From Scenedesmus sp. ARA3 (lineage: Eukaryota; Chlorophyta; Chlorophyceae; Sphaeropleales; Scenedesmaceae), in assembly GCA_004335835.1 (NCBI GenBank), contig RWJK01001850.1, positions 22,108 through 86,107 of the forward strand: a DNA stretch of 64,000 nucleotides. The letters run 5' to 3'. The notes below the pieces were generated by a model. That model saw only the letters and a list, made by a program, of their open reading frames with translations, ran no database searches and was not told where the DNA came from. Positions 47,095 to 60,017 of the stretch are shown here, piece after piece. The number at the start of each line of letters is the position of its first letter. Position 1 is the first letter of the stretch. Both the position numbers and the translations under genes were made by a program.

Positions 47095-49455
47095 CAGGGT
47101 GGGGTGGGTGTGGTGCAGCAGGGGTTGTGTGAGGTGCTGGCTGTACTGCTGTCAGATGGCTCGCTGGTGTTCCTAAGAGCAGTAGAGAGTGATCTGTGGG
47201 AGGAAACATTGGAGGATCAGGCAGCACTGGGGGGCCCTGGCGGCTACCTACTGCCCCTGGGCTACTGCCCAGCAGCTGACGCTACAGGCAGTACAACTGG
47301 CAGTACAACTGCCAGTACAGTAGCAGGGAATGGCTTCCTGTCGATGCCTGCTGGGCCGTGGAACCCTCTTCATGGCAGCAGCACGAGCAGCGCCCCCACC
47401 AGCAGGCCCGGCCAGCAGCAGCAGGCGCACCAGCAGCAGCAGCAGCGGCTGCTGCCGCAGAAGCCTCCAGCAGCAGCAGCGGAGCTGGCTATTCCGCTGG
47501 CAGAAGGCAGGCTGGTGTTAGGGCTTGTGTGGACGGGCAGGAATAGTCTGCTGCTGCTGGCAGCTCCTTACCCTGCTGAGGAAGGTTTGGAAACAGGTGA
47601 AGGAACGGTACTAATCGAAGTGTCTGTTCAGATTCCAGCCGAGATCTCCATAACAGCAGCAGCAGCAGCAGCAGCAGGTTGTTATCAGGCAGGTGCAGAG
47701 CCGCAGACAGCAGTCACACGTGTGAGCTACGCAGGGGCAGCCGTCATTGCAGCAGCACCCCATCCAGCTGGCGGTGCGCTGCTTCAGCTGCAAGGCGGCC
47801 CTGCAGTGTATTGCAGCACAGCCGGGCAGCTGCTGCAGCTGCAGGGGCAGGCTGCGCTTGCGGCGCCCTGCAGGACCCTCAAGGTGCTGCCTAATGCGCC
47901 GGCTGGTGCTGGAACTGCAGCAGCAGGATCTGCTCGCCTCAACACAGCAGCAGGATCTGGCACTGCAGTGAATAGACCCAGCGGCAGCAGCAGCAGCAGC
48001 CAGCGTGCTGCCGCTGTGGCCAGTGCAGCGCCTGTGCTGGGCTTGACGCAGCACGGGGCGCTGTACTGGGGTGCTAAGCTACTGGCGAATGATGTGACGA
48101 GCTTTGTGCTGCGGGGGGGCGGCCCGGGCGGGCCCGCGCTGCTGTATGTCACGCGGCAGGCGCTGCTGTTTGTGGTGATGGTGGGGCAACTGCCGAGCTA
48201 CGTGCATACGCTGGTGAGGGTCCTTGGGGCGGTTTGGTCTGCATGTGTGAGCGAGGTGTCAGGTGCTTAGCGACTGCAGCTCCTTATGCTTGTTGCATGT
48301 GCATCGTGCTCTTGAATGTCCCGAGCACACTGACTCATCGCCTGCTGCCCAAGTTACGCCCAGCAGTCAAGCGCATGCAACGTGGCGATCTGGCCAGCGA
48401 CTGACTGCTGCTGGCTGTGCTTGTTTGTGCTGCAGCCTGACGAGTCGACAGCAGCAGTCACATACAGGCCCAGTGAGTACCCGGGAGACCTGCGTGCAGC
48501 AATGGCCATGGCCATGCGCCCCGGCGGCGCTGCTGCTGCTGCGCGCGACCCTCACGTACGCGCGGTTGAGCCAGGTGGGGGATTGGGCCAAGAAACATCT
48601 GCAAAGTAGCACTACAATTCAACCTGTTGACTGGCTAAAAGCGGGGTCACTGCTTGTAGTGCAACACCCACACGTGCGCGTGGTGGAGCCAGGTGAGAGG
48701 CCTGCATGCTGAGGAGGAGGAGGATTGGATGCATAACAAATACTGCTGAACGATTGGAAGTGATTGTTGGGGAGGGAAGCTGCCTGCAACACTCCACCCA
48801 TGTGCGCTGGTTCAGCGCATGTCTGCTTGTTGGGTGTGCATGGAGCTTCCCTGGCACGTGCCTCATCTCTCAGCCTGTTCACTCGTCTGCCTGCACTCTG
48901 GCTTCACATGCTACATTCACATTTTGCTGCGATTGTGCAGGTGCAGCGCGGCAACCTCTGGTGGTTTGGGACTGCCAAGCAGCCTCCCTTGGTTGCTCTT
49001 GGTTGCTCTTGCTGGAAAAGCGTGTAATGGATTGATTGCGCGCGGCAACCCTTCTCACCTCACTGCCCCTGCTGTCTGCTGCCCAAACATCTCCTCCCTG
49101 CTCTCCTTCCCGCAGGTGCCATGCTGCTAGCCGCGCCTTGGGGTGACGTCGGCGTGGTGCTGCAGATGCAACGTGGCAACCTGGAGGGTGTCTCGCCTCG
49201 CCTTTTAGTCCTCGCAGCGATCTGCGACGCACTGGAGCAGCAGCAGCACAGCAAAGCATGGCAGCTGGCAGTCACACACCGCGTGGATTTGAACCTGCTG
49301 GTTGACTATGCGTGGCCACGCGTTGTGCAGAATGCGGCGCAGTTTGTGGCGGCGGTTAGGGACTCCTCGGACCTTTGTGATCTGCTGTTTGCGCTGCAGC
49401 CTGGCAGCGTCCTGCAGCAGGGGGCGGTGTATGGCGACCTGCACCAGATGCTGGG

Positions 49456-49491
<36 letters not shown>

Positions 49492-50556
49492 GGCGGCAGC
49501 TGCTGCAGGGCTGGCATCACTAGCAGCAAGTCAGGCAGCTGACACTGACAGTGCAGCGGCTGCAGTAGATGCCAGCAACAAGGTGTCTGCGGTGTGTGCT
49601 GCTGTGCGGCAGGCTGTGCTGCAGCTGCCGGGGCGCTACCTGCAGGGCCACCTGAAGACAGTGGCCATCAGCTATGCCAAGTGAGTGGGCAGCGCGAGTC
49701 GCAAGGTATTTGAGTTTTGCTGCACGTTCCGACTGGCCCTGCAAAGATTCACTGCGGATGCTGCGCAGGCCACATAGGAAGCACGCGCATGGCAGTGCCT
49801 GGGCTACACTTGCCGTTGTGTGCCTTGAAAGTCTAGATTTGATTGATGAGCAGCAGGCTAATTGCTGCTGCTGCTGCTGAGTGCTTCTTGGTTGCATTTG
49901 AGCACGCATGCGCTGGCCATCACATAAGCATCTGTGCATACACTTGGGACGCAAGCTACCTGCACATGTGCTCACACTTGCTCACCCTATGTATGCAGGA
50001 GTGACCCGCCCTCCTTAGAAGCTGCCCTGATTGCCATCAGAGAAGTCAAAGAGGCCTCCGTCAGCAGCAGCACAACAGCAGCAGCTGCAGCAGCCCCAGC
50101 AGCAGCCGACTCAGCTGCAGCAGCTGTTGCAGCAGCAGTAGCAGTCACCCCGCAGGAGGCCGCCTGCCCTGCACAGCTTAGTACTGCAGCAGACGCTGCG
50201 CTGAAGCACCTGCTGCTGTATGTTGATGTGGACCAACTGTACCGCACTGCATTGGGCCTGTATGATCTGTCACTAGCATTCATGGTAGTTGGACACTCTC
50301 AGAAAGATCCAGGAGAGTATCTATCTGAGCTGACTGCATTCGGCAGCCAGTCCGATGTTTCGCTGCGCTGCCATGCGATTGATCTGTCGCTCGGGCGATA
50401 TGACAAGGCACTGGCGCATTTGGTGGCAGCGGGTCCAGCGCACTTTGATGCTGCACTGAAGCTGGCGAAAGAGAGGGGGCTACTGAGGCAGCTGCTGGCC
50501 CTCACACAGCAGCAGCAGCAGCAGCAGCAGGGTGAGGCTGCTGCTGGCGGTAGTGC

Positions 50557-50589
<33 letters not shown>

Positions 50590-53358
50590 GCTGTTGGCTG
50601 TGCTGGCAGCGTATGGCGACTCGCTGCTGGATGGCCGCAAGGCGGAGGACGCTGCTGTCGCGTACAGCGCAGCGGGGCTGACTGAGCACGCACTTGGGGC
50701 ATACAAGTGAGTGAGCTTGAATGTGACCACAGTGAGTTTAGCCTTGGGATGGCAGGCATGATCACCTAGCTGCTGTCGCGTACAGCGCAGCGGGGCTGAT
50801 TGAGCAGGCGCTTGGAGCGTGAGTGTGTCTAGGTGTTGCCACGCCTATGCATCACTTCAATTTTCTTGCTGCCGGCGCATCAGATCCCGCTTGCTTGCAG
50901 CTTGCAACGCTCACAGGATCAGATTCCGCCTGTCTGTGGGTGTGTCTATACACCACCAAGACACAGTGCAGGGCTGCCGGAAGCCTGCACGCTGCTGTCT
51001 GTGCACCAGCTCCTGCTTGCTCGCAGCCCCCAGCGCTCACAAGACCACACTCTGCATGTCTTCTGTTGTCACCTGCTGACGTATGTTGTTTGTCCAAACA
51101 TTACCAATGCACATTGCAGGGCCGCCAATGCCTGGCGCATGGTCATGGTGCTGTCTGCGCACGCCTGCAGCACAGCCAGCAACATGCACCAGCTTCCTGT
51201 TATTCATACATACAAACTCTTATTAAGGCCGCATTCTGCCTGTCTGTGTCTTTCTCTCCTGCCAATGCCAACCTTTGCAGGGCCGCCAATGCCTGGCGCA
51301 TGGTCATGGTGTCACAAGACTGCACTCTGCCTGCCTTCTGTTGTCAACTGCTGACGTATGTTGTACTGTATGTTGTCGCAGGGCCGCCAATGCCTGGCGC
51401 ATGGTCATGATGCTGTCAAAAGACTGCACTCTGCCTGCCTTCTGTTGTCAGCTGCTGACGTATGTTGTAATTTATGTGGCCGCAGGGCCGCCAACGCCTG
51501 GCGCATGGTCATGGTGCTGTCAGCGCGGTTGCAGCACAGCCAGCAGCATGCACTAGCTCCCTCTTTCAAACACCTTCAAACATCTTCAAACCCTTATCAA
51601 GACCGTAATCTGCCTGTCTGTGTCTTTCTCACCTGCCAACGCAACTGCCTGCAGGGCCGCCAATGCCTGGCGCATGGTCATGGTGCTGTCTGCGCGGCTG
51701 CAGCACAGCCAGCAGCAGCAGCAGGCCCTTGCCAGGGAGCTCGCGGAGCAGCTGCAGGCCTCCGGCAGCGGCGCAGATGCAGCACAGCTGCTGGTGCAGT
51801 ACCTTGGGGACGTGGATGGTGCTGTTGCGGCGCTGGTGGCTGCGAAAGAGTGGCGGGAGGCGCTGCGCGTGGCGTATGCTGGCGGCAGGCAGGACCTGGT
51901 TGACACTACAGTAGTGCCTGGTGCTGCACAGGTGGGTTGGAAGCTGAATTACATTGTGCTGTGTTGCTGTGGTGATACTGTCTGGTGCACCTGGGTGTCA
52001 GAGTGCTTGCTACTGGACCTGGTGGACATCACTGTAGTGCCTGGCGCTCTGCGCAGGTAAGTTTGGCACAATTCGAAAGTATGCTGGGCTGCTGGCTTGA
52101 TACTGTGTGCTGGTGGCTGCGAAAGAGTGGCGGGAAGCGCTGCGCGTGGTGTACGCTGGCGGCAGGCAGGACCTGGTTAATACCACTGTGGTGTTTGGCG
52201 CTGCACAGGTGGGTGCTTGCATTCGCAATGCTGATTCAACGTAAACGTTTTGACGGTTTTCAAGATTGATCTGGTGGACGCCACAGTGCTGCCTGGTGCT
52301 GCGCAGGTGGGGTGGCGTTTTTGGCCCTGGGATGTGTTGCTTGGGATGTGCCTGCCGTGCTGCCTGTCGTCCCTTCACCAACTGCCGGCCTCGTACTGCT
52401 CGCCTCTCTGTCTCTCTGCTGCCAGGCGTCCGTGGTTTTGCTGGAAGAGGCAACAGCGTCCACCTGCATGCACTATGCCGTGTTGCTAGGTGCCAAGTTG
52501 CTTCTGGCTGATGTTTGTGGTGCACCCATTGTCCTCTCTGCTGCCAGGCGTCTGCAGTGCTGCTGGGAAAGGCCACAGAGCCCAGATAGTTGCCATTTGC
52601 ATGCTCTGACTGTCATCTTTGCCTGCATTGCCTTTCACCTGCATTGCTGCCAGGCGTCTGCGGTGCTGCTGGAAGAGGCAACCGAGTCAACCGAGCGCAT
52701 CGCCAAGTACACAGCACGCCTCAAAGAGGTCCGCAACCGCCGCATTGCCATGGAAGCAGCACTCGCAGCAGCAGAAGCCGAAGCCGCAGGCGCAGCCGGC
52801 GCTGCAGACAACGATGACCTGGCATCCGATGCTGGCGTGAGTTTGATCAGCGGCCTCAGTGTGTATACGGAGCGCACCGGAGCTGGCATGACGGGGTTCG
52901 GCAGCAGCATTGCGAGCAGCAGCAGGGCCGCATCCACAATCGGCGGCCGCAAGCCTCTGCGGCATGAGAAAAAGAATGCAGGGAAGCAGAAGAAGGGCAA
53001 GATCAGGGCAGGGAGTCCTGGAGAGGAGGCAGCATTAGGGGAGCATCTGGGGACACTGGCTCCTCCGAAGCATGCATTAGAAGAGGCAGGGCAGCTAGCA
53101 GAGCTGTTGGTGATGCTGCAGCATGTAGATGATGCTGCTAAGCTGCAGCAGCGTGTGGGGCAGTGGCAGGCGGCTGCAGCAGCAGCAATGGAGGAGGTGG
53201 CAAAGGGCCAGCAGCAGCAGGGTGCGGCTGCAGGGGCGGCAGGCGGGCAGCAGCAGCGGCCAGCAGCAGCTGGTGCGGCGGCCGCGGCTGGAAATGCAGC
53301 AGCAGCAGCAGCGCAGGAAGTGCGGTGGAAGTGGGATGTGCTGCGAGACCACAAGTAG
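44079..53358 (+). CDS. ELP1: Elongator complex subunit 1 (IKAP/ELP1), ten exons
   Basis: Exons 44079-44246, 44584-44874, 45042-45848, 46424-46656, 46941-48213, 48436-48574, 49116-49680, 49999-50706, 51655-51931 and 52654-53358 join in phase to 1721 residues. Human ELP1 is 1332; the excess is Ala/Gln/Ser runs. The start MKNLTLQSVSVVDLDLG and the N-terminal WD-propeller motifs fit the family: GWSPDGELLVLLG, LTWRGDSKYFAT, LLYERNGLQHG, RSNWHWYLKH, VPPPM. The C-terminal half has the helical repeat region (KHLLLYVDVDQLYRTALGLY, AIDLSLGRYDKALAHL, AAKEWREALRVAY). Near the end is the GVSLISGLSVYTERT plus Lys/Arg-rich segment that in homologues binds tRNA. Elongator modifies wobble uridines of tRNAs and acetylates substrates; ELP1 is its scaffold. 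Introns 3, 6, 8 and 9 contain partial exon duplicates. Confidence 0.93.
46131..46350 (+). repeat. Two partial copies of ELP1 exon 4 5' end
   Basis: Copies start at 46131 and 46278, each right after a TTGCAG or CTGCAG acceptor, and match the first 60-75 bp of exon 4 (46424). The first lacks bases and shifts frame after LWHP. The second stays in frame through the Asp-Ala-Ala-Gly segment and then diverges. Confidence 0.92.
48665..48692 (+). repeat. Partial copy of ELP1 exon 6 3' end with donor
   Basis: Matches the exon 6 end (encoding PHVRAVEP) and a GTGAGAGG donor, about 120 bp downstream of the real junction. Confidence 0.8.
50767..50830 (+). repeat. Partial copy of ELP1 exon 8 3' end with donor
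   Basis: Repeats the last 50 bp or so of exon 8 (encoding AVAYSAAGLTEHALGA) and the GTGAGTG donor, immediately after the real junction at 50706. Confidence 0.9.
51120..51530 (+). repeat. Four tandem copies of the ELP1 exon 9 acceptor and 5' end
   Basis: Copies begin at 51120, 51281, 51382 and 51486, each preceded by GCAG, and reproduce the first 30-55 bp of exon 9 (51655, encoding AANAWRMVMVLSAR). The intron sequence between them is also repeated (CTGCTGACGTATGTTGT). Confidence 0.93.
52010..52310 (+). repeat. Three partial copies of ELP1 exon 9 3' end with donor
   Basis: Segments ending near 52056, 52208 and 52305 resemble the exon 9 end (DLVDTTVVPGAAQ). The one at 52110-52208 extends 100 bp into the exon. 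Each ends at a GTAAGT or GTGGGT/GTGGGG donor. Confidence 0.9.
52425..52590 (+). repeat. Two partial copies of ELP1 exon 10 5' end
   Basis: Copies beginning after TGCCAG at about 52427 and 52548 match the first 35-40 bp of exon 10 (52654, encoding ASAVLLEEATES). Confidence 0.9.
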
Positions 53359-54372
53359 TGCAGCTACACTGCATCAAGGCAGGTGGCGGGTGGCTCTGCT
53401 GCTGCATTGCTTGCCTTGGCACTGGTACCTGCACGCCTGAATGAGGTGCCTTGCTACAGCATGCTGTACTGTACTGCGCAGTGCATGTTAGCTGTTGCGT
53501 GCGCAGGCTGCTGCCTGTGTGGCCTGCAGTGTGGTCGGCAGTCCTGCAGCCAGCCTGAGCGTGAAGGGCACAGCATCTAAGGTGTTTAATGGTAACAGCA
53601 TCGCAATGGTGCTTTAGCAGGCCTGTTCATCAGCTGTAGATTGGACGCCTTCAGTTTGGTTGCGCCCCACACCATTTGGCCAGCTCAGCAGTGATTGTAG
53701 GAACGCCGTCAAATGGTTGAGAATTGCCACCATGTGAGCTCCCTTGCAGCGGTTACGTGATGCGCAAGTAGCCTGCTTCACACATGATGACGTGCTGCCT
53801 TGAAGCAACTTGAGTCGTTGCACGGACTGCAAAACTCTCAAGGCAGTAGCCAGCAGTACAGCGGAAGTCATGCATGTGGACAGGCAGTACTGGTGAGACA
53901 CCCATGTGGCACATCATGCTGCTGCTGGTTGCAACTGAAACTACAGTTGATGTATAGTTAATGGTGCTTGCCATGGCAATCGCATGTGTGTTTAGGGAAA
54001 GCAAATCACCCATCATGTTCCACGGGTCGAAAAGTAGGGTGAGTCACTGCTCCCTGCGGGTTACACTCTCCAACACACAATCCAAGATGCTATAGACAAA
54101 GGTTTCCATTTCAAATTGTGATATGAACATTTGCGATACGTCTCTGGCTTTCGGGTGGCGAATACGACAGGGTAACCGGACATTGACAGCATCCTGTGGT
54201 GTCGATCCACACACTTGGCATCAGGCGAAGCTGGTGCAACACTCAAACCATATAATTCGCACCGAACCCACCCTAAGCCCACGGTATTCAGCTGCTTCCT
54301 TAAGTGAACTCTCTGCGAAACTCAACCCACGTTGGAGAATTCTGTCTTCGTGCCGTCGATCACTGATTCAAG
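53359..54372. other. Intergenic between ELP1 and the fasciclin gene
   Basis: No gene is supported. The last 350 bp are relatively AT-rich and low in triplet repeats, consistent with the fasciclin gene promoter and 5'UTR. Confidence 0.5.
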
Positions 54373-56533
54373 ATGCGTTCCTTCATCGCTTTCGCATGCG
54401 TGTTTCTGTTTGCGACATCAGCAGCGGCACGCAGCCTTGCAGGTACGCGCGGGCTGTGCCATCACGCAGGCATGCATGTGCCAGTGTGTGGGCTGTGCAA
54501 CCGCACATTGCTTCATCGTGCCTGCGCCCAATCAAACTTCGCCTGAAAGCACAAACTTACCCAATTGACGTTCTTTTTTCACGCAGGTTCCAAGCCTGCA
54601 GGTGCTGCTGCAGCTGTTGCCCCCAAGGCTGCTCCCTCTGTGGCTGCAGCGCTGCAGAGCACCCCTCAGCTCAGCACTCTGCTGGCAGCTGTGACTGCAG
54701 CAGGCATCAGCATCCCTGACAGTGAGTGGCTGTTTGTACATGATCTGAATTTGCAAGCTGCATCGGCGTCTTGCAGCAGTTGACTGTACAGCTGCATTTG
54801 AGGTGACATGCTTTTTGTGTGTGTACACTGCTCATTGTGTGGCTGAGAGTGGCTGGCTGAGAAATTATCATAATATGATGCCTAATGGCCCATCTGAGCA
54901 GTCCACATCCGAAGGTGCACTAACATAACAGCCACAACGCTATGTGATCGGCCAATGTAGCGCCTGCCAATGTGCAACCTGCACACTGTTGTGCCTGTGC
55001 AGGCAACAAGTGGACAATCTTGGCTCCAACAAACGAGGTAAGTCAGCCATGTGCAGCTTCTGTGGCAGCGCAGCTGCACGCAGAAGCAGAGCAAGTCAAC
55101 AGCTGACCATCACTGGCGTCACTTTTAGTGAAAACAGTAGACCCTGCAGACACCAGCACAGCCAGCATGTCAGTACTCACCGCACAGTGCAGCTGTTCCA
55201 ACACAGAATCAGCCTTCAACTTCTGCATGTCTGTTGCATAGACTGTATATATATATTTTTCATTTTGATTGTGCTGTGCGCCCCGCTGCAGGCGTTTGAG
55301 GCTCGCCTGAAGAAGGACCTGAACACCACTGCCGCCGCGCTGCTGAGCAACAAGAAGCTGCTCACCAAAGTGCTGCAGGTGAGGATGCCATGCCGCTGCA
55401 ATGCATATGCATGCAAAGTTCAAAATTTAGTTCAAAACTTGGAAAGGAGAACAAATGAATGGATGGTTGACGCTCGCTTTTAGACAGGTAGAAGATCTGC
55501 AGGTTGAAGTAGCATGCACTGGGAGGCACACCCCACTGCCAGCACCAGCGCAGCAGTACACTGCTGCATGCCGCCCCACGGGCGCACAGCTGATTGCTAT
55601 GCAGCATGGGTATGCATCCAGCAAGCAGCACACACGTAGATGCATTCTACAATGCCTCGACTGCAGCCGTCACTCGCAAGTGCAACGGACTTGAAACACA
55701 CCCTTGTAGGGTGGCTATGCCTGTTGCTGACACGCTCGTTGCTGCTGTGCATCGCGCTCCCTCTCTCCTTCTTTACCATCCACCTTCCCTCCCCATTCTG
55801 CAGTACCACGTGATCCCTGCTGGTGCCGTGCTGTCCAGCGAGCTGAAGGACAACCAGACCTTCGTCACTGCCCTCCAAACACCCATACAAAACTGCTGCT
55901 GCTGCTGCTGCTGCTGCTTCCTCACCTGCTTCGCTCTGCAGTACCACTTAATCCCAACTCGTGCCGTGCTGTCCAGCGAGCTGAAGGACAACCAGACCTT
56001 CGCCACTGCCCTCCCTTCCCAAACACTGCTGTAAACAACACTGCTGCTGCTGCTGCTGCTGCTTCCTCCTCACCTGCCCCTCTCTGCAGTACCACGTGAT
56101 CCCTGCTGGTGCAGTGATGTCCAGCGAGCTGAAGGACAACCAGACCTTCACCACCGCCCTGGCTGGTGCTGCCCCGCTGACTGTGCGTGTGAAGAGCAAG
56201 GAGGGCAAGACCTATGTGAAGTTCATCGGAGCTACTAACTGGGCCAAGGTTGTCACTGCGGATGTCAAGGCCGGCAACAGCGTGGTGCACATTGTGAATG
56301 ACGTGCTGCTGCCTGCTGGTGTGGGCATTGCTGGCGATGCTGAGGGATGGGAGGCGAAGTGCAAGGCAAACCCTACCAGCGAGAAGTGCAAGAAGTGGGC
56401 TGAGAAGAAGGCAGCTAAGAAGACTGAGAAGGCTGCTGCTGCTGCCGGCATGAAGAGTGCTGCTGCTGCTGCCAGCATGAAGAGTGGCACAGACTGCACC
56501 AAGGGTGCTGCTGCTGCTGCAAAGAAGCCCTGA
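54373..56533 (+). CDS. Secreted fasciclin (FAS1)-domain protein, five exons
   Basis: Exons 54373-54442, 54587-54721, 55003-55037, 55292-55378 and 56090-56533 join in phase to 256 residues. The start MRSFIAFACVFLFATSAAAR is a typical signal peptide. A single FAS1 domain follows at about residues 38-195. It includes the first conserved box (KWTILAPTNEAF), the YH motif opening exon 5 (YHVIPAGAV) and the late VVHIVNDVLLPAG. FAS1 proteins mediate adhesion in cell walls and extracellular matrix of algae and plants. The C-terminus is unusual, with Lys/Ala-rich repeats (KKWAEKKAAKKTEK, then AAAGMKSAAAAASMKS) and several Cys. No GPI signal is evident. A TGTAA motif at 56657-56661 lies 124 bp past the stop. 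Confidence 0.92.
55804..56020 (+). repeat. Two partial copies of fasciclin exon 5 5' end
   Basis: Copies start at 55804 and 55942 after CTGCAG acceptors and match the first 75 bp of exon 5 (56090). Reading on from either copy gives a stop at 56032-56034, so their use would truncate the FAS1 domain. Each copy is followed by a (CTG)n run. Confidence 0.94.
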
Positions 56534-57249
56534 ATGCACATCAGGCTCTGCAGCTTGCAGGCTGGCTGAGTGATCACCGCATCGTTTTGTTCTTGAGAGA
56601 GTTGCAGCACAATAAAGGTGGTGCCATGAATTGTGGCTGCCCGGTCGCGCATTCCATGTAAATTTGCACATACGGCCGTGACTTTGCAGCGCTGTGCACC
56701 TGCAGCAGCTGGTTAAGGGCCATCCCAGACTTTCGATGATTATTTACTGGGTTCCATTGCATGCTTGTGGAGTGGAGCCAACAGGCAATCGCATCATCGA
56801 ATCAATTTGCTGGTACAGTTGCGGCGCCTGCATCATGACATTTGCCCCATCTTGCTGTTGCCAATTGCTTCGGGATTTGATAGCACATGTTGCATCCTGC
56901 AGCACTGCATGTAGCGTTTCATATGCACAGCGTGCATGACAGATCGTTTCTAATTACAGAACGGCATGTCAGCGCTTCAAGTTGGTGTGCTGCGTGCGGA
57001 GACGCTGTGCGCAAGTCTACTGCCACAACTCTTGAGCTTGAGAGACTGTGGTCAGGCGCATGGTGCAGTGTGGCATGCTACAAAGCGTTGTGTTTTTGTG
57101 CATGCCCTCTAGCATTTGCGCCACCTGTAACAGGGCTCTTACAGAGTCGGTGAATCACACTCACTGTCGGACAGTGTTATGTCTGTCCATTTTCCTGCCA
57201 GATCCCTTGGACACCCTAGCCCGTGAAATTTACGGCAGCCCTGAAGCTC
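56534..57249. other. Intergenic between the fasciclin and PH-domain genes
   Basis: Apart from the TGTAA motif listed, nothing recognisable. It presumably contains the promoter of the PH-domain gene. Confidence 0.5.
56657..56661 (+). terminator. TGTAA polyadenylation-type motif of the fasciclin gene
   Basis: A canonical chlorophyte-type signal 124 bp after the stop codon. Confidence 0.6.
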
Positions 57250-59981
57250 ATGAGGCACACCACCGCCACTGGCCCGCCCGAGAGTGATGCTAAAGTAAGT
57301 AATACAGAAAGGGGTTCTACAAATGTCATACGTGCAATATTGATGTGCAGCAGTGCTGGCCAAGCTGAGCAACTCATATGAACAGTTGAAGATCCATGCA
57401 TGCTGCTGGCAGCAAGGCCGGCGCTTGTGTTGTCAGTCTGTGGTTGCTGCTAGTGCCGGAGCCGCTTTAGCTGTTTTTGAACTTACACGCTGCTGCATGC
57501 TTTGTATGATCCTAGCCAGTCAAAGTTGGTCAGCCAGCAGTACATGATGCAGTACAACACGTGGTGCTGAGCTGGTAATCCCACAGCTGAGCTCATCAAA
57601 ATATCAAAATCACTCAGTATAAGGACTATTACTGTTCCGTTTGCGTGGGCGATGGCCACAATCGCACTCTGCATGATGGCGCTGTAGCAGTCTTGGAGCA
57701 TGGTGGGCCTTGGCGGGCGGTGTATGTTTGCGGTTACTGCAGCAAACATAGCCTGTACACTGGTTTTGTTGTGTTTTGCAGCCTACCCTGTTATCTGCAG
57801 CTCCAGGCTGACGTGCTGTAGCTCAGCTCAGCGAGCCAATTAACACCGACGTATGCACTCGCCTTGGTTCTGAGCTGCTATATGTTTTGCTGGTGTTCGT
57901 AGCATTTTATGTGCAGAGTCAACAGCGATCTCGTTGCGATATCTACGCGTGCAGAGTTTGTACTGCGAAAGCCTTGTTTGCACAAGACTGAATACAGGTG
58001 CCTGCCCTGTCATACAGAACATCGAATTTACGTGCATAATCATTTATTGGTGCCTGAACATCGTTTCTGAGTTGAACACTGGCGTGCTGCTGTGTAGCTG
58101 TCAGGCTGGCAGCTAGGGCTGCGTGCACGGTGCTGCACACACTTCCAGCTACGTACTGCGTACCATGTAATGAACCCAAACCATGTAGTACGCATATAGT
58201 GGCTGTCAGGGCCGCATTCAGGCCCTCAGCTGCGACGAGGAGCTGGTAGGACAGCAGCAGCACATCGCTGCACATTGCTGTGCGGGCCAGCACTGCCAAC
58301 ACAGCAGCAGCAGGCGTCATGCAGGGGGAGAGGTTGCCGGGGAGGGGGTTGACTGCGCATTACTTCTTCACATTCGGGTAAGTGCTGCAGGACCTTCAGT
58401 GACAGGAAAAGCCAGGCAGCCTGACAGCCGCTGTTGCTGCAACATGACTGGCAGGTGCAGCAGCTCACACAAGCACACGTAGCTCCAGATACCTGTGCTG
58501 CTTCAGCAACAGCTGTCGAGAGACTCCTGCAGTACACCCAAGAGGCGCAACTAGCATCCCTTGCAGCTTCGACAGTCCAGAAACCAACAGTTAGGAGCAG
58601 GTCAGCGACTTGCCAGCAGGCTCTCGCCACACCTCAGCACCAGGCATATGTATGAATGAAGCTGTGTATGAAGATGGCTCTCTGCCGCATCTGCTGACAG
58701 TGCTGCTACTGCTCTGCCTGTGCTGCTGCTGCTTCCACCTGCGCTGCTGCCGCCACTGCACCCTTGTTACATGCTGCTGCTGCAGGGTGGAGGTGCAGCT
58801 GGTTGGTGACCGCAAGAACACGCGTGTGGAACAGCGCATACTGCACCTGGATGTGGCAGCACCCGCACTGAAGCTGGTGAGGCAAACATATTTGTTTTTT
58901 GCAGCACAAGTCAGCTATGTATGGACAGTATATGCAGCAAAAATGAAAGAAACAGCAGCTGCTCCCTTGTGCAACAGCTGCTGTATTCCAGCTGTTGTGT
59001 GTGCATTGTTCTGCTGTGCTGCTTTGTTGTGTGATCAAGGAGCAGCAGCAATGCATTACAGGCTACCTGAGTCGCCACCAATGCATTGCTGCTGCTCCAT
59101 TGCATTAGCAGTAACTGTGCAGAGGGTGCCACTGCCATGCAGCAAGCAAACAGAGGTGTGCTTGCCTGCACAAAGGAGCCTTCCGTTTCCCTGCAGACAC
59201 TCTTGGCAGCAACTCAGCTGGGGTCTATGTACAGCCTGTTACCTTTTTTCAAATCTCACGTTCCGAACTGACAACATACTCATCATGCTGCATTCTGCAC
59301 TGCGGCCCACGGTGCACTGCTGTCCTGTGTGATTTCACCTGTGCAAACACAGATCCAGAAGGGCAGTGTGCGCATCTTCCTGCGCTTTGACGCGATCAAC
59401 CAGATCGTGTTTGATGACGTGGAGCCGCGCAGCGTGCTCATCAGCTGCAGGGATGACAGGAGGTTCGTCTATTTTCAAAATTTCAAACTGCTCCTGACAG
59501 ACAAGCGTAGCCTGGGGGCGCCTGCCGGCGTCTGGCTGGACTGCACAGTGCGGCTTGCCTGACCGCCAGCTGCAGCACAGCACGCGCTGACTCACAAACA
59601 TGCCTGAGACAACTGTTGCTGCTGCTGCTGCCATATGCTGATCATTATTGCTGCAGATACTTTGTGGTGTTCCAGTCTGCGGAGGACAACCTGGTGTTCA
59701 GGACGGCCTGCGCTGACCTGGCGGCGGGACGCCTGGACATGAACAGGTGGGACACACCGCTGCTGCTGCTGCTGCTGCTGCTGCCCTACTTTGCGGCTTT
59801 ATGCAGTGGTTTACGCCTGCCTTGATAGATGCATCAACGTCTGCGCGCAAAGCGCCATTTCTGCAGAATCTCATGCAGCATCAGACTATTGAGAACATCA
59901 GACTGCTCTCAACAGTACCGTGAGTCACATGAGGCCCACTGGTTAGAAGAAGAAAGCTGCTATCCGGTGGGAGACACACCC

Positions 59982-60017
<36 letters not shown>

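Noticed and set aside
58226..58630. Minus-strand Cys-rich frame over the PH gene 5' exons
   Set aside because: The plus strand gives phase-consistent exons here; the minus frame is their shadow.
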